From an uncultured Burkholderiales bacterium (GTDB taxonomy: Bacteria; Pseudomonadota; Gammaproteobacteria; Burkholderiales; Burkholderiaceae_A): 64,000 bases of DNA. Within the stretch, counting starts at the first letter, position 1. Every line of letters begins with the position of its first letter. The notes beneath the pieces are model-generated. The model was not told where the DNA came from, did no database searches, and saw only the letters and a list, made by a program, of their open reading frames with translations. The stretch spans positions 34,691 through 98,690 of the forward strand of contig CALMJH010000063.1 in NCBI GenBank assembly GCA_937864175.1. The letters are read 5' to 3'. Both the position numbers and the translations under genes were made by a program. Shown here piece by piece: positions 42,811 to 53,005 of the stretch.

Positions 42811-43374
42811 ATGACCACCACTGCTGAAGTCAAACAGGCTGCTGAACAAAAAATGGTCAAGAGCCTCGACTCTCTCAAGTCCGCCTTGTCCAAGATCCGC
42901 ACTGGGCGGGCCCACACCGGACTCCTTGAGAACTTGCAGGTGGAGTACTACGGCAACCCCACGCCACTGAGCCAGGTCGCAAACCTGACCCTCATCGATG
43001 CCCGCACTATTGGCGTCAGTCCGTGGGAGAAGAACATGTTCTCGGTGGTGGAAAAGGCTATCCGAGAATCCGACCTGGGTCTCAATCCCGCCAACAGCGG
43101 CGACATCATTCGCGTCCCAATGCCTGCCCTGACGGAGGAGCGTCGGCGTGAGCTGACGAAGGTAGTCCGGACCGATGGTGAAGAGGGCAAGGTGGCTGTT
43201 CGAAACGTCCGGCGTGATGCCAATGAGCAGCTCAAAAAGCTGATGAAAGACAAGCTGATCTCCGAGGACGATGAGCGTCGGACTCAAGACGATGTCCAGA
43301 AACTCACCGACAAGTTTGTCGCTGAGATCGACAAGCTCATTACCCAAAAAGAGTCGGAGATCATGACGGTCTAG
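42811..43374 (+). CDS. frr: Ribosome recycling factor
   Basis: 187 residues (family 185). It splits post-termination ribosomes with EF-G. The signature [19 protein letters not shown] and [16 protein letters not shown] are present, and the C-terminal coiled region ends normally. GGAG precedes the ATG. Conserved order after pyrH. Confidence 0.98.
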   Translation: MTTTAEVKQAAEQKMVKSLDSLKSALSKIRTGRAHTGLLENLQVEYYGNPTPLSQVANLTLIDARTIGVSPWEKNMFSVVEKAIRESDLGLNPANSGDIIRVPMPALTEERRRELTKVVRTDGEEGKVAVRNVRRDANEQLKKLMKDKLISEDDERRTQDDVQKLTDKFVAEIDKLITQKESEIMTV

Positions 43375-43396
43375 TCGGGCCGTCTCTCGTCCAATC

Positions 43397-44197
43397 ATGG
43401 GAAAGCGTCCCGAGCGTTCGGAGAATGACCGTGTTGTCAGCTCGACGCTAGAGGTTCCTGTGGCCACCGCCATTCCACGGCATGTCGCTATCATTATGGA
43501 TGGCAATGGCCGCTGGGCCACCAACCGACACCTGCCTCGTATGGCCGGCCATGAGAGGGGTGTAGCTGCCCTTCGCAAGGTCGTTCAGACCTGCGCAGAG
43601 CAGGGGGTTCAGGCCCTGACGGTCTTTGCCTTTAGCTCCGAAAACTGGCGACGTCCCGAGGACGAAGTCAGCTTTCTCATGGGGCTCTTTCTCATGGCCC
43701 TCGAACGCGAGGTCAAAGCCCTGAAAGAGGCCCAGGTTCAGCTCCGGATCGTGGGTGACCTATCAGCCTTCTCCGCCAAACTTCGCAAGGCCATTGACCG
43801 GGCTGTCAGTCAGACGGCCAGCAATCAGGGCCTTGTTTTGTCGGTCGCGGTTAACTACGGTGGCCGCTGGGATCTTCTCTCTGCTATGCAGCGGCTGCTC
43901 GCGGACAGGCCGGACCTCACCCAGCAGCCCCTGGCACTCACCGAGGACCTCCTGCGGCCCTACCTCTGTCTGTCCGATCTGCCCGAGCCCGATCTCTTTA
44001 TTCGCACGGGTGGGGAGCAGCGGGTGAGCAACTTCATGCTCTGGCAGCTGGCCTACACAGAGCTCTACTTCACCGATACACTCTGGCCAGACTTTGATGA
44101 CCAGGCACTCCTGGCGGCCTTTGCCTCTTATCAGCAGCGGGAACGTCGGTTTGGACGGACCTCTGCCCAACTGCTCAAGCCAACCCTCGCATGCTAA
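43397..44197 (+). CDS. uppS: Undecaprenyl diphosphate synthase
   Basis: 266 residues. This cis-prenyltransferase makes the C55 carrier lipid for peptidoglycan and O-antigen. [14 protein letters not shown] carries the catalytic aspartate; later FSSENWRRP, and [22 protein letters not shown] near the C-terminus bind the pyrophosphate. About 25 extra residues precede the core. It overlaps cdsA by seven bases. Confidence 0.97.
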   Translation: MGKRPERSENDRVVSSTLEVPVATAIPRHVAIIMDGNGRWATNRHLPRMAGHERGVAALRKVVQTCAEQGVQALTVFAFSSENWRRPEDEVSFLMGLFLMALEREVKALKEAQVQLRIVGDLSAFSAKLRKAIDRAVSQTASNQGLVLSVAVNYGGRWDLLSAMQRLLADRPDLTQQPLALTEDLLRPYLCLSDLPEPDLFIRTGGEQRVSNFMLWQLAYTELYFTDTLWPDFDDQALLAAFASYQQRERRFGRTSAQLLKPTLAC

Positions 44198-45021
44198 AAA
44201 CCCGTCTGTTGACGGTGTTGGTCGCTGTCGTGTTGTTTGCTCCGCTGGCGGCTTGGGCCAGTCCTCTGGTCCTCACCCTGGTCTTCGGTCTGATTAGTGG
44301 GCTCATTCTCTGGGAATGGCTGGGCCTGCTGGCCGTAAGCCCAGCGGTTCGGTGGCTGGGCCTGTCAGCCTGGGCAGGCCTGGCCCTTGGGGTACTCCTA
44401 GACCCTTGGCTGCTTCAGACCACCTGGGTCATGGGCCTTCTTGGCTGGGTGGGTCTGGTCTGGCTGCTGGCGATTCCAGTGGCCCTCTATCGGGCCAAGA
44501 CCCCAACGGGACTGGTGGCCGCACTGATCAGTCTCTGGCTGATGTTGGGGGCCTGGCTCAGTATCTGGTGGGCCCTTGAGGAATCCCTGGGTTTTCTCGT
44601 CTCCATTTTCGCCTTGACCTGGATTGCCGACACCGCCGCCTACTTTGGCGGCAGGGCCTTTGGCCGGCACAAACTGGCTCCTCAGATCAGCCCTGGCAAG
44701 ACCCGTGAGGGGGCAGTTGCGGCCGTCTTGGCCAATCTGCTCTTTCTCTGGCTTGGGGCCCACTGGTGGCAGGGTAGTTTTGTGCAGCTGGTCTGGCAGG
44801 CCCTAGGCCCCTGGCTTGCCAGTGGGGCCATGCTACTGCTGACCCTGGTCTCGGTGATGGGTGATCTTCACCAGTCGCTGCTCAAGCGCCAGGCGGGGGT
44901 GAAGGACTCCGGGCACCTCCTGCCTGGACACGGGGGATTTTTCGACCGATTTGATGCCCTGGTCGCGGTGACGCCAGTCTCGGTACTATTGGTGATGGTG
45001 ATCAGTCACCAGGTTCACTAG
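44191..45021 (+). CDS. cdsA: Phosphatidate cytidylyltransferase CdsA
   Basis: 276 residues with about eight hydrophobic segments. It makes CDP-diacylglycerol, the branch point of phospholipid synthesis. The CTP-binding signature [20 protein letters not shown] followed by FFDRFDAL near the C-terminus is intact, as is the [16 protein letters not shown] segment. Located between uppS and dxr as usual. Confidence 0.96.
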   Translation: MLKTRLLTVLVAVVLFAPLAAWASPLVLTLVFGLISGLILWEWLGLLAVSPAVRWLGLSAWAGLALGVLLDPWLLQTTWVMGLLGWVGLVWLLAIPVALYRAKTPTGLVAALISLWLMLGAWLSIWWALEESLGFLVSIFALTWIADTAAYFGGRAFGRHKLAPQISPGKTREGAVAAVLANLLFLWLGAHWWQGSFVQLVWQALGPWLASGAMLLLTLVSVMGDLHQSLLKRQAGVKDSGHLLPGHGGFFDRFDALVAVTPVSVLLVMVISHQVH

Positions 45022-45057
45022 AGGCCACAAGGCCCAGCTGCCAGCAAGGGAGACGAC

Positions 45058-46248
45058 ATGCGCATTAGTCTGCTCGGTGCGACCGGTTCCATCGGACAGT
45101 CGACACTCGACCTAATCGCCCAGCATCCAGACCGGTTTGAGCTTCGGGGGGTCACTGCCAATCAGGACGTAGAGGGGCTGTTGGCGATCGTCCAGAGGAT
45201 GCGGCCTGCATTGGCCGCAATGGCAGATGCCGGCGCAGCCCAGCAACTGCGGTCGCGTTGTCGCGAGCTGGGTCTGACCGGGACGGAGGTCCTAGAGGGC
45301 GCGTCAGGCCTTGAGCAGGTTGCAGCCGATCCCGAGACGGACCGAGTGGTGGCCGGCATTGTCGGGGTGGCGGGCCTGCCCTCGGTCTGGGCTGCGGTCA
45401 CGGCAGGCAAGACGGTGTTGCTGGCCAACAAGGAGGCCCTGGTCTGTGCGGGAGCCTTGCTGGTTCAGCAGGCCAAGGCCTGCGGGGCCACCATTCTGCC
45501 CATCGACAGCGAGCACAACGCCATGTTTCAGTGTCTGGGGCCCGACTACCGATGTTTTAGCCGGCCCGTTGGCGTAGAGCGTCTGATTCTTACGGCCTCC
45601 GGCGGCCCCTTCCGGACATGGCCGGCCGATCGCATTGCAAAGGCTGGCGTCTCCGAGGCCATTGCCCATCCCAACTGGGTCATGGGGAAAAAGATCTCGG
45701 TGGACTCTGCCAGCCTGGTGAACAAGGGCCTTGAGTTCATTGAGGCCCATTGGCTCTTTCACCTGCCGGCCGACCGAATCGAGGTGGTGGTTCATCCGCA
45801 GAGCGTGATCCATTCCATGGTGGCTTTCTCGGATGGATCTACCCTGGCTCAGCTGGGGTCGCCGGACATGCGCACCCCGATTGCCCATGCATTGGCCTGG
45901 CCCGAGCGTATCTCTGCTGGGGTGAGCGGCCTGCGTTGGGATCAGACCAGCCGACTGGATTTCGAACCCCCTGACCTGCAGCGATTTCCGGCGCTGGCCA
46001 TGGCGCAGGCCTGCCTGGCCCAGGGACCAGCGGCCACCAATGTCTTTAATGCTGCCAATGAGCAGGCGGTGGAGACCTTCTTGGCGGGTCGGCTGGCCTT
46101 CGGTGGTATTTCCCAGGCGATTGAGGCCACTCTTAACGAATTAGTGTCCCGACTCTCGGATCCAAATTCACTCGACGCGGTCTATGAGATTGACCGGCAG
46201 GCCCGACGGGTCTGCGCCGATTGGCTCAAAAAACAGCCCTCACCATGA
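45058..46248 (+). CDS. dxr: 1-deoxy-D-xylulose 5-phosphate reductoisomerase
   Basis: 396 residues. It converts DXP to MEP, the substrate of the IspD half encoded at 4912. The NADPH fold starts ISLLGATGSIGQSTL; active-site segments include LLANKEALVCAG, PIDSEHNAMFQ, LTASGGPFR and NWVMGKKISVDSASLVNKG. AAGGGAG gives a good ribosome site. It overlaps rseP as ATGA. Confidence 0.98.
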   Translation: MRISLLGATGSIGQSTLDLIAQHPDRFELRGVTANQDVEGLLAIVQRMRPALAAMADAGAAQQLRSRCRELGLTGTEVLEGASGLEQVAADPETDRVVAGIVGVAGLPSVWAAVTAGKTVLLANKEALVCAGALLVQQAKACGATILPIDSEHNAMFQCLGPDYRCFSRPVGVERLILTASGGPFRTWPADRIAKAGVSEAIAHPNWVMGKKISVDSASLVNKGLEFIEAHWLFHLPADRIEVVVHPQSVIHSMVAFSDGSTLAQLGSPDMRTPIAHALAWPERISAGVSGLRWDQTSRLDFEPPDLQRFPALAMAQACLAQGPAATNVFNAANEQAVETFLAGRLAFGGISQAIEATLNELVSRLSDPNSLDAVYEIDRQARRVCADWLKKQPSP

Positions 46249-47591
46249 CCACTGTTCTCTCTTTCTTGTTTGCAATTGCTCTGCTGGTCTTTGTCCACGA
46301 GTGGGGCCACTACAAGGCTGCCCGACTGGTGGGCGTCTCGGTCGAGAAGTTTTCGATTGGATTTGGCCGCGTCTTGTTGAGTCGCCGAGACCGCTCCGGC
46401 TGCGAGTGGGCGGTATCGGCCATTCCACTGGGTGGCTTCGTCAAGATGAACGAGGCCGATTTTGAGTCTCGACCCGTCTGGGCTCGGGCCTGGATCGTCA
46501 GCGCGGGCCCCCTTGCAAACCTGGTTTTTGCCGCGGTGGCCTACAGCCTGGTCTTCGGACTTGGGCAGTCAGAACCCATCGCCGTCTTGGCCAAGCCCAG
46601 CCAGGGCAGCCTGGCCGCTCAGGCGGGGGTGTTGGCGGGTGACCGAATTGAGTCCGTCAACGGCCATCGGGTGGAGACCTTTACCGATGTCCGTTGGTAC
46701 GCCCTGCGCAGCCTGGTTGCCGACCCCTCGGCCTCACTCCAGATCCAGCTGGTTCGACCCAATGGGCAGTCCCAAGACGTTGTCTTGAGCCCCAAGTCTC
46801 AGGCCTCGGGGTCCACGGCCCCAGAGGCCTTGTTTGCCCAGTTTGGGCTGGTGCCGCAGAGCCTGGCGGTTCGGGTCGCCGGTCTGGTCGAGGGGGGCGC
46901 AGCCCAGAGGGCGGGGCTTGCGCCCGATGAGGTCATTCTGACGGCCAACGGGCTGCCTGTTCGTCAGCCGACCGATCTCATGGCGGTGCTTGCAGCTGGG
47001 CAGGGTCAGCCGGTTCGTCTGGGCCTCACCAGCCTGCAGGACCAAGACCCTCGGCAGGAGGTGCCAGGCCGTCAGCGCGAACTGGTGGTGACCCCTCAGA
47101 AAGTCGTGGGTGCAACGGGGGCTGGCGGCCAGCCTGCCTGGCGGATTGGCGTCTCTCTGGGGGTCGTCTACGAACAGGTTCACCGGTCGCATGGCCCGGT
47201 AGACGCGGTGGTTCGGGGACTGGATCGGACTGCTGACCTCTTTGTTCTAAGCTGGCAGGCCATCGGCCGCATGGTCATTGGCAGCCTGTCCTGGCGCGAG
47301 CTCAGTGGACCGGTCTCGATTGCGGGGGCTGCGGGCCAGTCTGCGGAGGTCGGCCTGACGGCCTTTCTTGGGTTTCTCGCGCTGATTAGCGTGAGCATCG
47401 GGGTCCTGAACCTCCTCCCCGTGCCAATGCTGGATGGGGGGCACCTCCTGTATTATTTGGCGGAGTTCGTGCGTGGGAAACCGCTTCCGGAGCAGGTGCA
47501 GCAAATCGGCCAGCGCGTCGGTCTTGCCGCCATTCTGTTGCTCACCGGGCTGGCGATTTTCAACGATGTTTTGCGGGTCTTCGGCGTCTAA
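46245..47591 (+). CDS. rseP: Site-2 intramembrane metalloprotease RseP
   Basis: 448 residues. The zinc motif HEWGH is in the first membrane segment (VHEWGHYKAARL), the third ligand in VPMLDGGHLLYYL near residue 395, and two PDZ domains lie between. RseP cleaves the anti-sigma factor RseA after DegS and clears signal peptides. The ATG at 46245 overlaps the dxr stop as ATGA; the earlier in-frame codon at 46221 lies inside dxr. Standard position before bamA. Confidence 0.96.
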   Translation: MTTVLSFLFAIALLVFVHEWGHYKAARLVGVSVEKFSIGFGRVLLSRRDRSGCEWAVSAIPLGGFVKMNEADFESRPVWARAWIVSAGPLANLVFAAVAYSLVFGLGQSEPIAVLAKPSQGSLAAQAGVLAGDRIESVNGHRVETFTDVRWYALRSLVADPSASLQIQLVRPNGQSQDVVLSPKSQASGSTAPEALFAQFGLVPQSLAVRVAGLVEGGAAQRAGLAPDEVILTANGLPVRQPTDLMAVLAAGQGQPVRLGLTSLQDQDPRQEVPGRQRELVVTPQKVVGATGAGGQPAWRIGVSLGVVYEQVHRSHGPVDAVVRGLDRTADLFVLSWQAIGRMVIGSLSWRELSGPVSIAGAAGQSAEVGLTAFLGFLALISVSIGVLNLLPVPMLDGGHLLYYLAEFVRGKPLPEQVQQIGQRVGLAAILLLTGLAIFNDVLRVFGV

Positions 47592-47627
47592 CGACCCGGC
47601 CCCATGTTGTCTGTCATAAGGAAGCCC

Positions 47628-49994
47628 ATGTCCACCTCCCGGTTGCACCCCCGACTGACCCCACTCTGCCTAGCCATGACCTTGGGCCTAGGGATATCAG
47701 TTGCCCAGGCTCAGGTCCAGATCCCCGTTCCAGCGGCCCCAGGCGCCGGCAGCATTTCAAGCACCAGGGGCGTTGTGGTCCGGGATGTTCGCGTAGAGGG
47801 CCTTCAGCGCATTGAGCCAGGCACCGTCTTTTCTTATCTGCCCATCAAGGTCGGAGACCGGATTACCGAGCAGGGCATCACGGAGTCGGTCCGGCTCTTG
47901 TTTGCCACAGGTTTTTTTAAAGACGTCCGCGTTGAACTCGAGGGTGATGTGCTGGTGGTCTTGCTCGAGGAGCGGCCCGCCATTGGTGTGGTCGAGATTA
48001 CTGGCTCCAAGGAATTCGACAAAGAGACACTGAAAAAAGCGCTTGCCGACTCAGGCCTGGCCGAGGCCCGAATCTTTGATCGAGCCCTTCTAGACCGGGC
48101 GGAGCAAGAGCTCAAGCGTCAGTACCTGGGCCGGGGCAAGTACGATGTTCAGATCCAGTCAACCATCACTCCCTTGGAGCGCAACCGGGTTGCGGTCTCG
48201 ATTGCCATCGATGAAGGTGAGGATGCGCGCATTAAAGAGATCCGGATTGTCGGCGCAAAGGCCTTCAAAGAAAAAGACCTGCTGTCCGAGTTCAAACTCT
48301 CTACGCCCACCTGGATGTCTTGGTATACCAAGTCCGACCAGTATTCACGTCAGAAGCTCACCGGTGACATCGAGACCCTCAAGTCTTATTACCTGAACCG
48401 GGGCTACCTGGAGTTTGTGGTGGATGCCACCCAGGTCTCGCTGTCGGCCGACCGCAAAGACGTCTTTATCACTCTGGTCATCAACGAGGGTGAGAAGTTC
48501 AACTTTGGTGAGCTCAAGCTGGCGGGCGACCTGCTGGGCCAGGCGGCCCAGTTCGAGAAGTTGCAGACCATCAAGCCCGGAGAGGTCTTCTCCCAAGAAA
48601 AGCTGCTGGCTGTCACCAAGGCCATGACCGATCGCATGGGCGAGTTGGGCTATGCCTTTGCCAACGTCAATCCCGTTCCAGGGGTTGACCGTGCGAACAA
48701 GAAAGTCGATTTCTTGCTCCAGCTCGATCCCGGTCGTCGGGTCTATGTCCGCCGCATCAATGTCAGTGGCAATGCCAAGACCCGCGACGAGGTCATTCGC
48801 CGTGAGATGCGTCAGTTCGAGGCCTCCTGGTACGACAGTGAACGGATTCGGCTCTCTCGCAACCGAATCGATCGCCTGGGCTACTTCAAGAGCGTAGAGG
48901 TCAACACCGATGCGGTGGTAGGTGCCTCCGATCAGGTGGATGTCAATGTCAAAGTCGAGGAGCGGCCTCTGGGTAGTCTGACCTTTGGTGTGGGTTTTTC
49001 CAGCTCAGACAAACTGGTCTTGTCGGGCTCTGTGGCCCAGCAGAACTTCCTGGGCACCGGCACCGACGTGAAGTTCGAGGTCAACACCAGCAAGGTGAGC
49101 CGAACCTTTGCCATCAGCCACGTCGATCCCTATTGGACTGACGACGGCGTGAGCCGCTCGTTCGACTTGTACACCCGTAAGTTCAATGCCGATGAGCTGA
49201 GCACCCTGGGTCAGTACTCCATCGAGACCGCCGGCCTGGGTATGCGCTTTGGCGTGCCCTACACCGAGGAAGACCGTATTTTCTTTGGCGCGGCCTATGA
49301 GCAGCAGAAGGTGGGTGGGTCTCCGAATCAAACTACCAATCCCAACTTCTACGCTTTTAAGAATTCACACCCGAGCGGGGCTGATGCCACCCTGCTGACG
49401 CTGGGCTGGTCCCGAGATTCTCGAGACTCCGGTATCGCGCCGAGCAGCGGACGCTACCAATATGTTAATGGGGACTACGGCACGCCCTTGGGTGAGTTGG
49501 AGTACCTGCGCCTGACCTATGGTCATCAGTGGTTCAAGCCCATCACCAAATCGATCACCTACGCCATCAATACCGAAATTGGCTACGGCCTGGGTCTGGC
49601 AGGACAAGACTATCCGGTCACCAAAAACTTCTATGCCGGTGGCATTGGCTCTATCCGGGCCTTTACGAGTAGCACCGTGGGCCCCAAGAGCAGCGACAAC
49701 TCCACAGCTCTGGGTGGAAACCGCCGGCTGGTCATCAACAACGAGCTGCTCTTTCCGCTGCCAGGCATGGCCCAGGACCGAACCATTCGGCTTTTTACCT
49801 ACTTCGATATGGGTAACGTCTGGGGTGAAGGGGCCAATGGTGGCACCAACGGTGGTCTGAGGGCCTCTGCTGGTGTTGGCCTGAGCTGGCTCTCTCCGGT
49901 TGGCCCGCTGAAACTGAGTATGGGCAACGCCATCCGAAAAGAGACCGGCGACAAGACCCAGCGGCTGCAGTTTCAGATCGGGACAGGCTTTTAA
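47628..49994 (+). CDS. bamA: Outer-membrane protein assembly factor BamA
   Basis: 788 residues. A signal peptide ends after AQA near residue 28. Five POTRA repeats follow (GVVVRDVRVEGLQRIEPGTVF is the first) up to about residue 390, then a 16-strand barrel with the SRDSRDSGIAPSSGRYQ region and SIRAF near the lid loop. The protein ends in phenylalanine, as outer-membrane barrels do. It inserts other barrels. AAGGAAG precedes the ATG at 47628. Confidence 0.98.
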   Translation: MSTSRLHPRLTPLCLAMTLGLGISVAQAQVQIPVPAAPGAGSISSTRGVVVRDVRVEGLQRIEPGTVFSYLPIKVGDRITEQGITESVRLLFATGFFKDVRVELEGDVLVVLLEERPAIGVVEITGSKEFDKETLKKALADSGLAEARIFDRALLDRAEQELKRQYLGRGKYDVQIQSTITPLERNRVAVSIAIDEGEDARIKEIRIVGAKAFKEKDLLSEFKLSTPTWMSWYTKSDQYSRQKLTGDIETLKSYYLNRGYLEFVVDATQVSLSADRKDVFITLVINEGEKFNFGELKLAGDLLGQAAQFEKLQTIKPGEVFSQEKLLAVTKAMTDRMGELGYAFANVNPVPGVDRANKKVDFLLQLDPGRRVYVRRINVSGNAKTRDEVIRREMRQFEASWYDSERIRLSRNRIDRLGYFKSVEVNTDAVVGASDQVDVNVKVEERPLGSLTFGVGFSSSDKLVLSGSVAQQNFLGTGTDVKFEVNTSKVSRTFAISHVDPYWTDDGVSRSFDLYTRKFNADELSTLGQYSIETAGLGMRFGVPYTEEDRIFFGAAYEQQKVGGSPNQTTNPNFYAFKNSHPSGADATLLTLGWSRDSRDSGIAPSSGRYQYVNGDYGTPLGELEYLRLTYGHQWFKPITKSITYAINTEIGYGLGLAGQDYPVTKNFYAGGIGSIRAFTSSTVGPKSSDNSTALGGNRRLVINNELLFPLPGMAQDRTIRLFTYFDMGNVWGEGANGGTNGGLRASAGVGLSWLSPVGPLKLSMGNAIRKETGDKTQRLQFQIGTGF

Positions 49995-50077
49995 AGAAGT
50001 TTCGTTGGTCCAACCTGCTCTTTGGGGCTGTGAGACCATAGGGGTTTAGTAGGACGAACGAACAAGGGAGTTTTGGA

Positions 50078-50599
50078 ATGGCATTTGCAGTCTCAGTCTC
50101 ACGTTCAGTGGTTTTAGCTTGTGCAATCAGCGTTGCGGGACTTGGTTCGGCCGTCGCAGCCGACACCAAGGTGGGCTTTGTGAGTACCGAACGGGTACTG
50201 CGGGAGTCCAATCCAGCCAAAGCAGCCCAGAAGAAGCTTGAGCAAGAATTCGCTAAACGCGAAAAAGAACTCCAAGAGGCATCCGCCCGCCTTCGGGGCA
50301 TGGTCGAGAAGCTTGAGCGCGATGCGCCGGTCATGTCAGAGGCCGACCGCGGCAAGCGTCAGCGTGAGATCTCCGATACCGAGCGCGACCTGCAGCGTCG
50401 CCAGCGGGAATTCCGCGAGGACCTCAACCAGCGTCGCAACGAGGAGTTGGCCCAGGTCGTGGAGCGGGCCAACAAGGCCATTCGTCAGATCGCCGAGGCC
50501 GAGAAGTACGACATCATCTTTCAAGAGGCAGTCTTCGCCTCTCCGCGGATTGACATCACCGAGAAGGTCGTTCGCGCCTTGAATGCCCAATCCAAGTAA
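50078..50599 (+). CDS. skp: Periplasmic chaperone Skp (OmpH family)
   Basis: 173 residues. A signal peptide of about 28 residues ends AVAA. The mature protein starts DTKVGFVSTERVLRES, then forms a long charged coiled coil (residues 50-125), the tentacle that cradles unfolded outer-membrane proteins. It is located directly after bamA as in most proteobacteria and overlaps lpxD by 17 bases. Confidence 0.95.
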   Translation: MAFAVSVSRSVVLACAISVAGLGSAVAADTKVGFVSTERVLRESNPAKAAQKKLEQEFAKREKELQEASARLRGMVEKLERDAPVMSEADRGKRQREISDTERDLQRRQREFREDLNQRRNEELAQVVERANKAIRQIAEAEKYDIIFQEAVFASPRIDITEKVVRALNAQSK

Positions 50600-51686
50600 G
50601 TCCCTTACCGCTGCAGAGCTGGCCCAGCGGTTTGGGGGCCAGTTGGTGGGTGATGGGAAGTTCCAGCTTCAGCGTTTTTGTCCGCCAGCCCAGGCGGGCC
50701 CGGCCGATGCCGCTTTCGTGGTCCACGAGCGCCTGGCTAGCCTGCTGGCCGACTGCCGCGCGGGATTGGTGGTGCTTCCCCCGAGCCTGCGTGAGCAGGC
50801 CGCGCGGTTTCAGGCGGCCATCGTGGTACCAGACCCTTACTTATTTTTTGCTCAGGCCAGCCAGTGCCTCGTCCAGATGACCCGCCAGGCCCAGGTGACT
50901 TCCAGTCAGATTCATCCCACTGCGGTCATTGCGCCGACTGCAAAACTTGGCCAGCGGATTCGCATTGGTGCAGGTGTGGTGGTGGAGGACCGGGTCGTGG
51001 TGGGCGATGACACCGACATCGGGGCCCAGTCCATGGTCGGGGAGGGCTCTGAGATTGGTGCGGGTGGCCTGCTCCACCCAAGGGTCACCATCGGACCAGG
51101 GGTCCAGATTGGTCAGCGCGTGGTTCTGCAGAGTGGTGCGGTCATTGGGTCCGATGGCTTTGGCTATGCACCCGATGCCGAGAAGCGGTGGGTGAAGATT
51201 CCCCAGCTTGGCGGGGTGGTCTTGGGCGACGACGTAGAGGTTGGCGCCAATACGGTGATCGACCGTGGCACCCTGACCCCGACTCGACTTGGCCACGGCG
51301 TGAAATTGGACAACCTTATTCAGGTGGCTCACAACGTTGAAATTGGGGATCACACCGCCATTGCCGGCTGCGTGGGCATTGCTGGCAGCGCCAAAATTGG
51401 ACGCTACTGCCAGATTGGCGGGGCCGCAGGCATCCTGGGACACCTTCAGATCGCAGACGGCACCATCATCGGGCCCATGAGCCTGGTGATGTCCTCCATT
51501 GAGACGGCCGACAAGTACGTGGGCATCATGCCCCTGGCCCCGGCGGCCCAGTGGGAGCGCAGCGCAGCCCTGATCCGCCGGCTTCCAGAGATGCGCAAGA
51601 CCCTCTCGCGATTGGCCCGCCAACAAGAGGGCGCGGGGGCCTCTCACGATGAGCCGACCGCCCCCGCTTTTAAACCCGAGACCTAG
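50583..51686 (+). CDS. lpxD: UDP-3-O-(3-hydroxyacyl)glucosamine N-acyltransferase LpxD
   Basis: 367 residues. The N-terminal uridine-binding domain is followed by a left-handed beta-helix of hexapeptide repeats (IRIGAGVVVEDRVVVGDDTDIG). The segment SDGFGYAPD and the catalytic histidine in LIQVAHNVEIGDH are seen. It adds the second acyl chain in lipid A synthesis. It is unusually extended at the C-terminus (a polar tail of about 25 residues). Confidence 0.97.
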   Translation: MPNPSKSLTAAELAQRFGGQLVGDGKFQLQRFCPPAQAGPADAAFVVHERLASLLADCRAGLVVLPPSLREQAARFQAAIVVPDPYLFFAQASQCLVQMTRQAQVTSSQIHPTAVIAPTAKLGQRIRIGAGVVVEDRVVVGDDTDIGAQSMVGEGSEIGAGGLLHPRVTIGPGVQIGQRVVLQSGAVIGSDGFGYAPDAEKRWVKIPQLGGVVLGDDVEVGANTVIDRGTLTPTRLGHGVKLDNLIQVAHNVEIGDHTAIAGCVGIAGSAKIGRYCQIGGAAGILGHLQIADGTIIGPMSLVMSSIETADKYVGIMPLAPAAQWERSAALIRRLPEMRKTLSRLARQQEGAGASHDEPTAPAFKPET

Positions 51687-51701
51687 ACTGAGAGACTCAC
51701 A

Positions 51702-52190
51702 ATGAAAATGGACATTCAGGCCATTCTGGAAACACTGCCGCACCGTTACCCGTTTCTGCTCGTCGACCGGGTGCTCGAGCTTGAGCCTGGGCAGCGCATC
51801 CTGGCGCAGAAGAATGTCACGGCCAACGAAGAATTTTTCAACGGCCACTTCCCCAATTACAAAGTCATGCCGGGGGTCCTGATTATCGAGGCCCTGGCCC
51901 AGGCGGCCGGCATTCTCTCGTTTAAGACCATCCAGAGCGCCGCCAGTGATGAGCAGATTTATTTTTTTGCCGGTATCGACAATGCCCGCTTCAAGCGGCC
52001 GGTGGTGCCGGGTGATGTGCTGATGTTCGAGGTCTCGATCGAGCGCCATGCCAGGGGCATCTGGAAATACAAGGCCAAGGCCATGGTGGAAGGCCAGCTG
52101 GCCGCAGAGGCCGACCTGATGTGTGCCCTGCGGGAGGTGCCCAAGCGAGGCGAGGGCCAGTCCACTGACTCGGCGGTCTCCTCGGACTAG
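51702..52190 (+). CDS. fabZ: 3-hydroxyacyl-ACP dehydratase FabZ
   Basis: 162 residues with the hot-dog fold. The catalytic histidine is in [21 protein letters not shown] with the glutamate in the same motif, and [16 protein letters not shown] opens the domain. It dehydrates 3-hydroxyacyl-ACP in fatty acid elongation and shares substrate with LpxA and LpxD. The last 15 residues are a polar tail. Confidence 0.98.
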   Translation: MKMDIQAILETLPHRYPFLLVDRVLELEPGQRILAQKNVTANEEFFNGHFPNYKVMPGVLIIEALAQAAGILSFKTIQSAASDEQIYFFAGIDNARFKRPVVPGDVLMFEVSIERHARGIWKYKAKAMVEGQLAAEADLMCALREVPKRGEGQSTDSAVSSD

Positions 52191-52199
52191 GGGAAGGCC

Positions 52200-53003
52200 T
52201 TGACGACTATTCATCCCACGGCCTTGGTAGATCCCAAGGCCGAACTTGGCCAGGACGTAGAGGTGGGTCCGTTTGCCATTGTCGGGCCCCAGGTGGTCTT
52301 GGGCGATGGCTGTCGTCTGATGGCCTATGCCCAGGTCATTGGTCAGACGCGCCTAGGGCCTCGCAATACGGTCCACTCGCATGCGGTCATTGGCAACGTC
52401 CCGCAAGACAAGAAATACGCAGGCGAGCCCACGCGTCTTGAGATTGGATCGGACAACACCTTTCGGGAGTGCTGCACGATTAATCTGGGCACTGTCCAAG
52501 ATGGGGGTGTGACCCGAATCGGTGACCACAACTGGCTAATGGCCTATGTCCACGTGGCCCATGACTGCCAGGTGGGCTCCCGCACCATCATGGCCAACGC
52601 CACTCAACTCGCCGGCCACGTCCAGGTCGGAGATTGGGCCATTCTGGGCGGGCTTACCGGTGTCCATCAATTCGTGCGAATTGGCGCCCATGCCATGACC
52701 GGCGCCGGTACGACCCTGCTGCAGGATTTGCCCCCCTATGTCATGGCCACTGGCAATCCTGCAGGGGCCCATGGCATCAATGCAGAGGGGCTCAAGCGGC
52801 GGGGATTTGACGAGGAGGCTCTGTTAGCCCTGCGTCGAGCCTACAAGACGGTCTACAAGAGTGGAGCGACGCTTGCCGAGGCCCTGGGGTTGCTGAGTGC
52901 CGACCTTCAGACCGCCCAACAGCAGGCCCAGACCAGCGTGGTCCAGGCCCTGGAGCCCTTTTTGGCCTTCTTGGCTGCTCCTGGCCGCGGCATCGTTCGG
53001 TAA
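52200..53003 (+). CDS. lpxA: UDP-N-acetylglucosamine O-acyltransferase LpxA
   Basis: 267 residues. It performs the first step of lipid A synthesis. A beta-helix of hexapeptide repeats begins IHPTALVDPKAELGQDVEVG; the catalytic histidine is in LMAYVHVAHDCQVG and GLTGVHQFVRIGAHAM follows; GAHGINAEGLKRRGF near the C-terminus is typical. The start is a TTG at 52200 with AAGG just two bases before it, a poor spacing, but no better in-frame start exists. Confidence 0.97.
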   Translation: MTTIHPTALVDPKAELGQDVEVGPFAIVGPQVVLGDGCRLMAYAQVIGQTRLGPRNTVHSHAVIGNVPQDKKYAGEPTRLEIGSDNTFRECCTINLGTVQDGGVTRIGDHNWLMAYVHVAHDCQVGSRTIMANATQLAGHVQVGDWAILGGLTGVHQFVRIGAHAMTGAGTTLLQDLPPYVMATGNPAGAHGINAEGLKRRGFDEEALLALRRAYKTVYKSGATLAEALGLLSADLQTAQQQAQTSVVQALEPFLAFLAAPGRGIVR

Positions 53004-53005
53004 GC

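Noticed and set aside
50841..52214. 457-residue minus-strand open frame spanning lpxD and fabZ
   Set aside because: It crosses two well-supported genes on the other strand and shows only histidine/glycine-rich shadow sequence.
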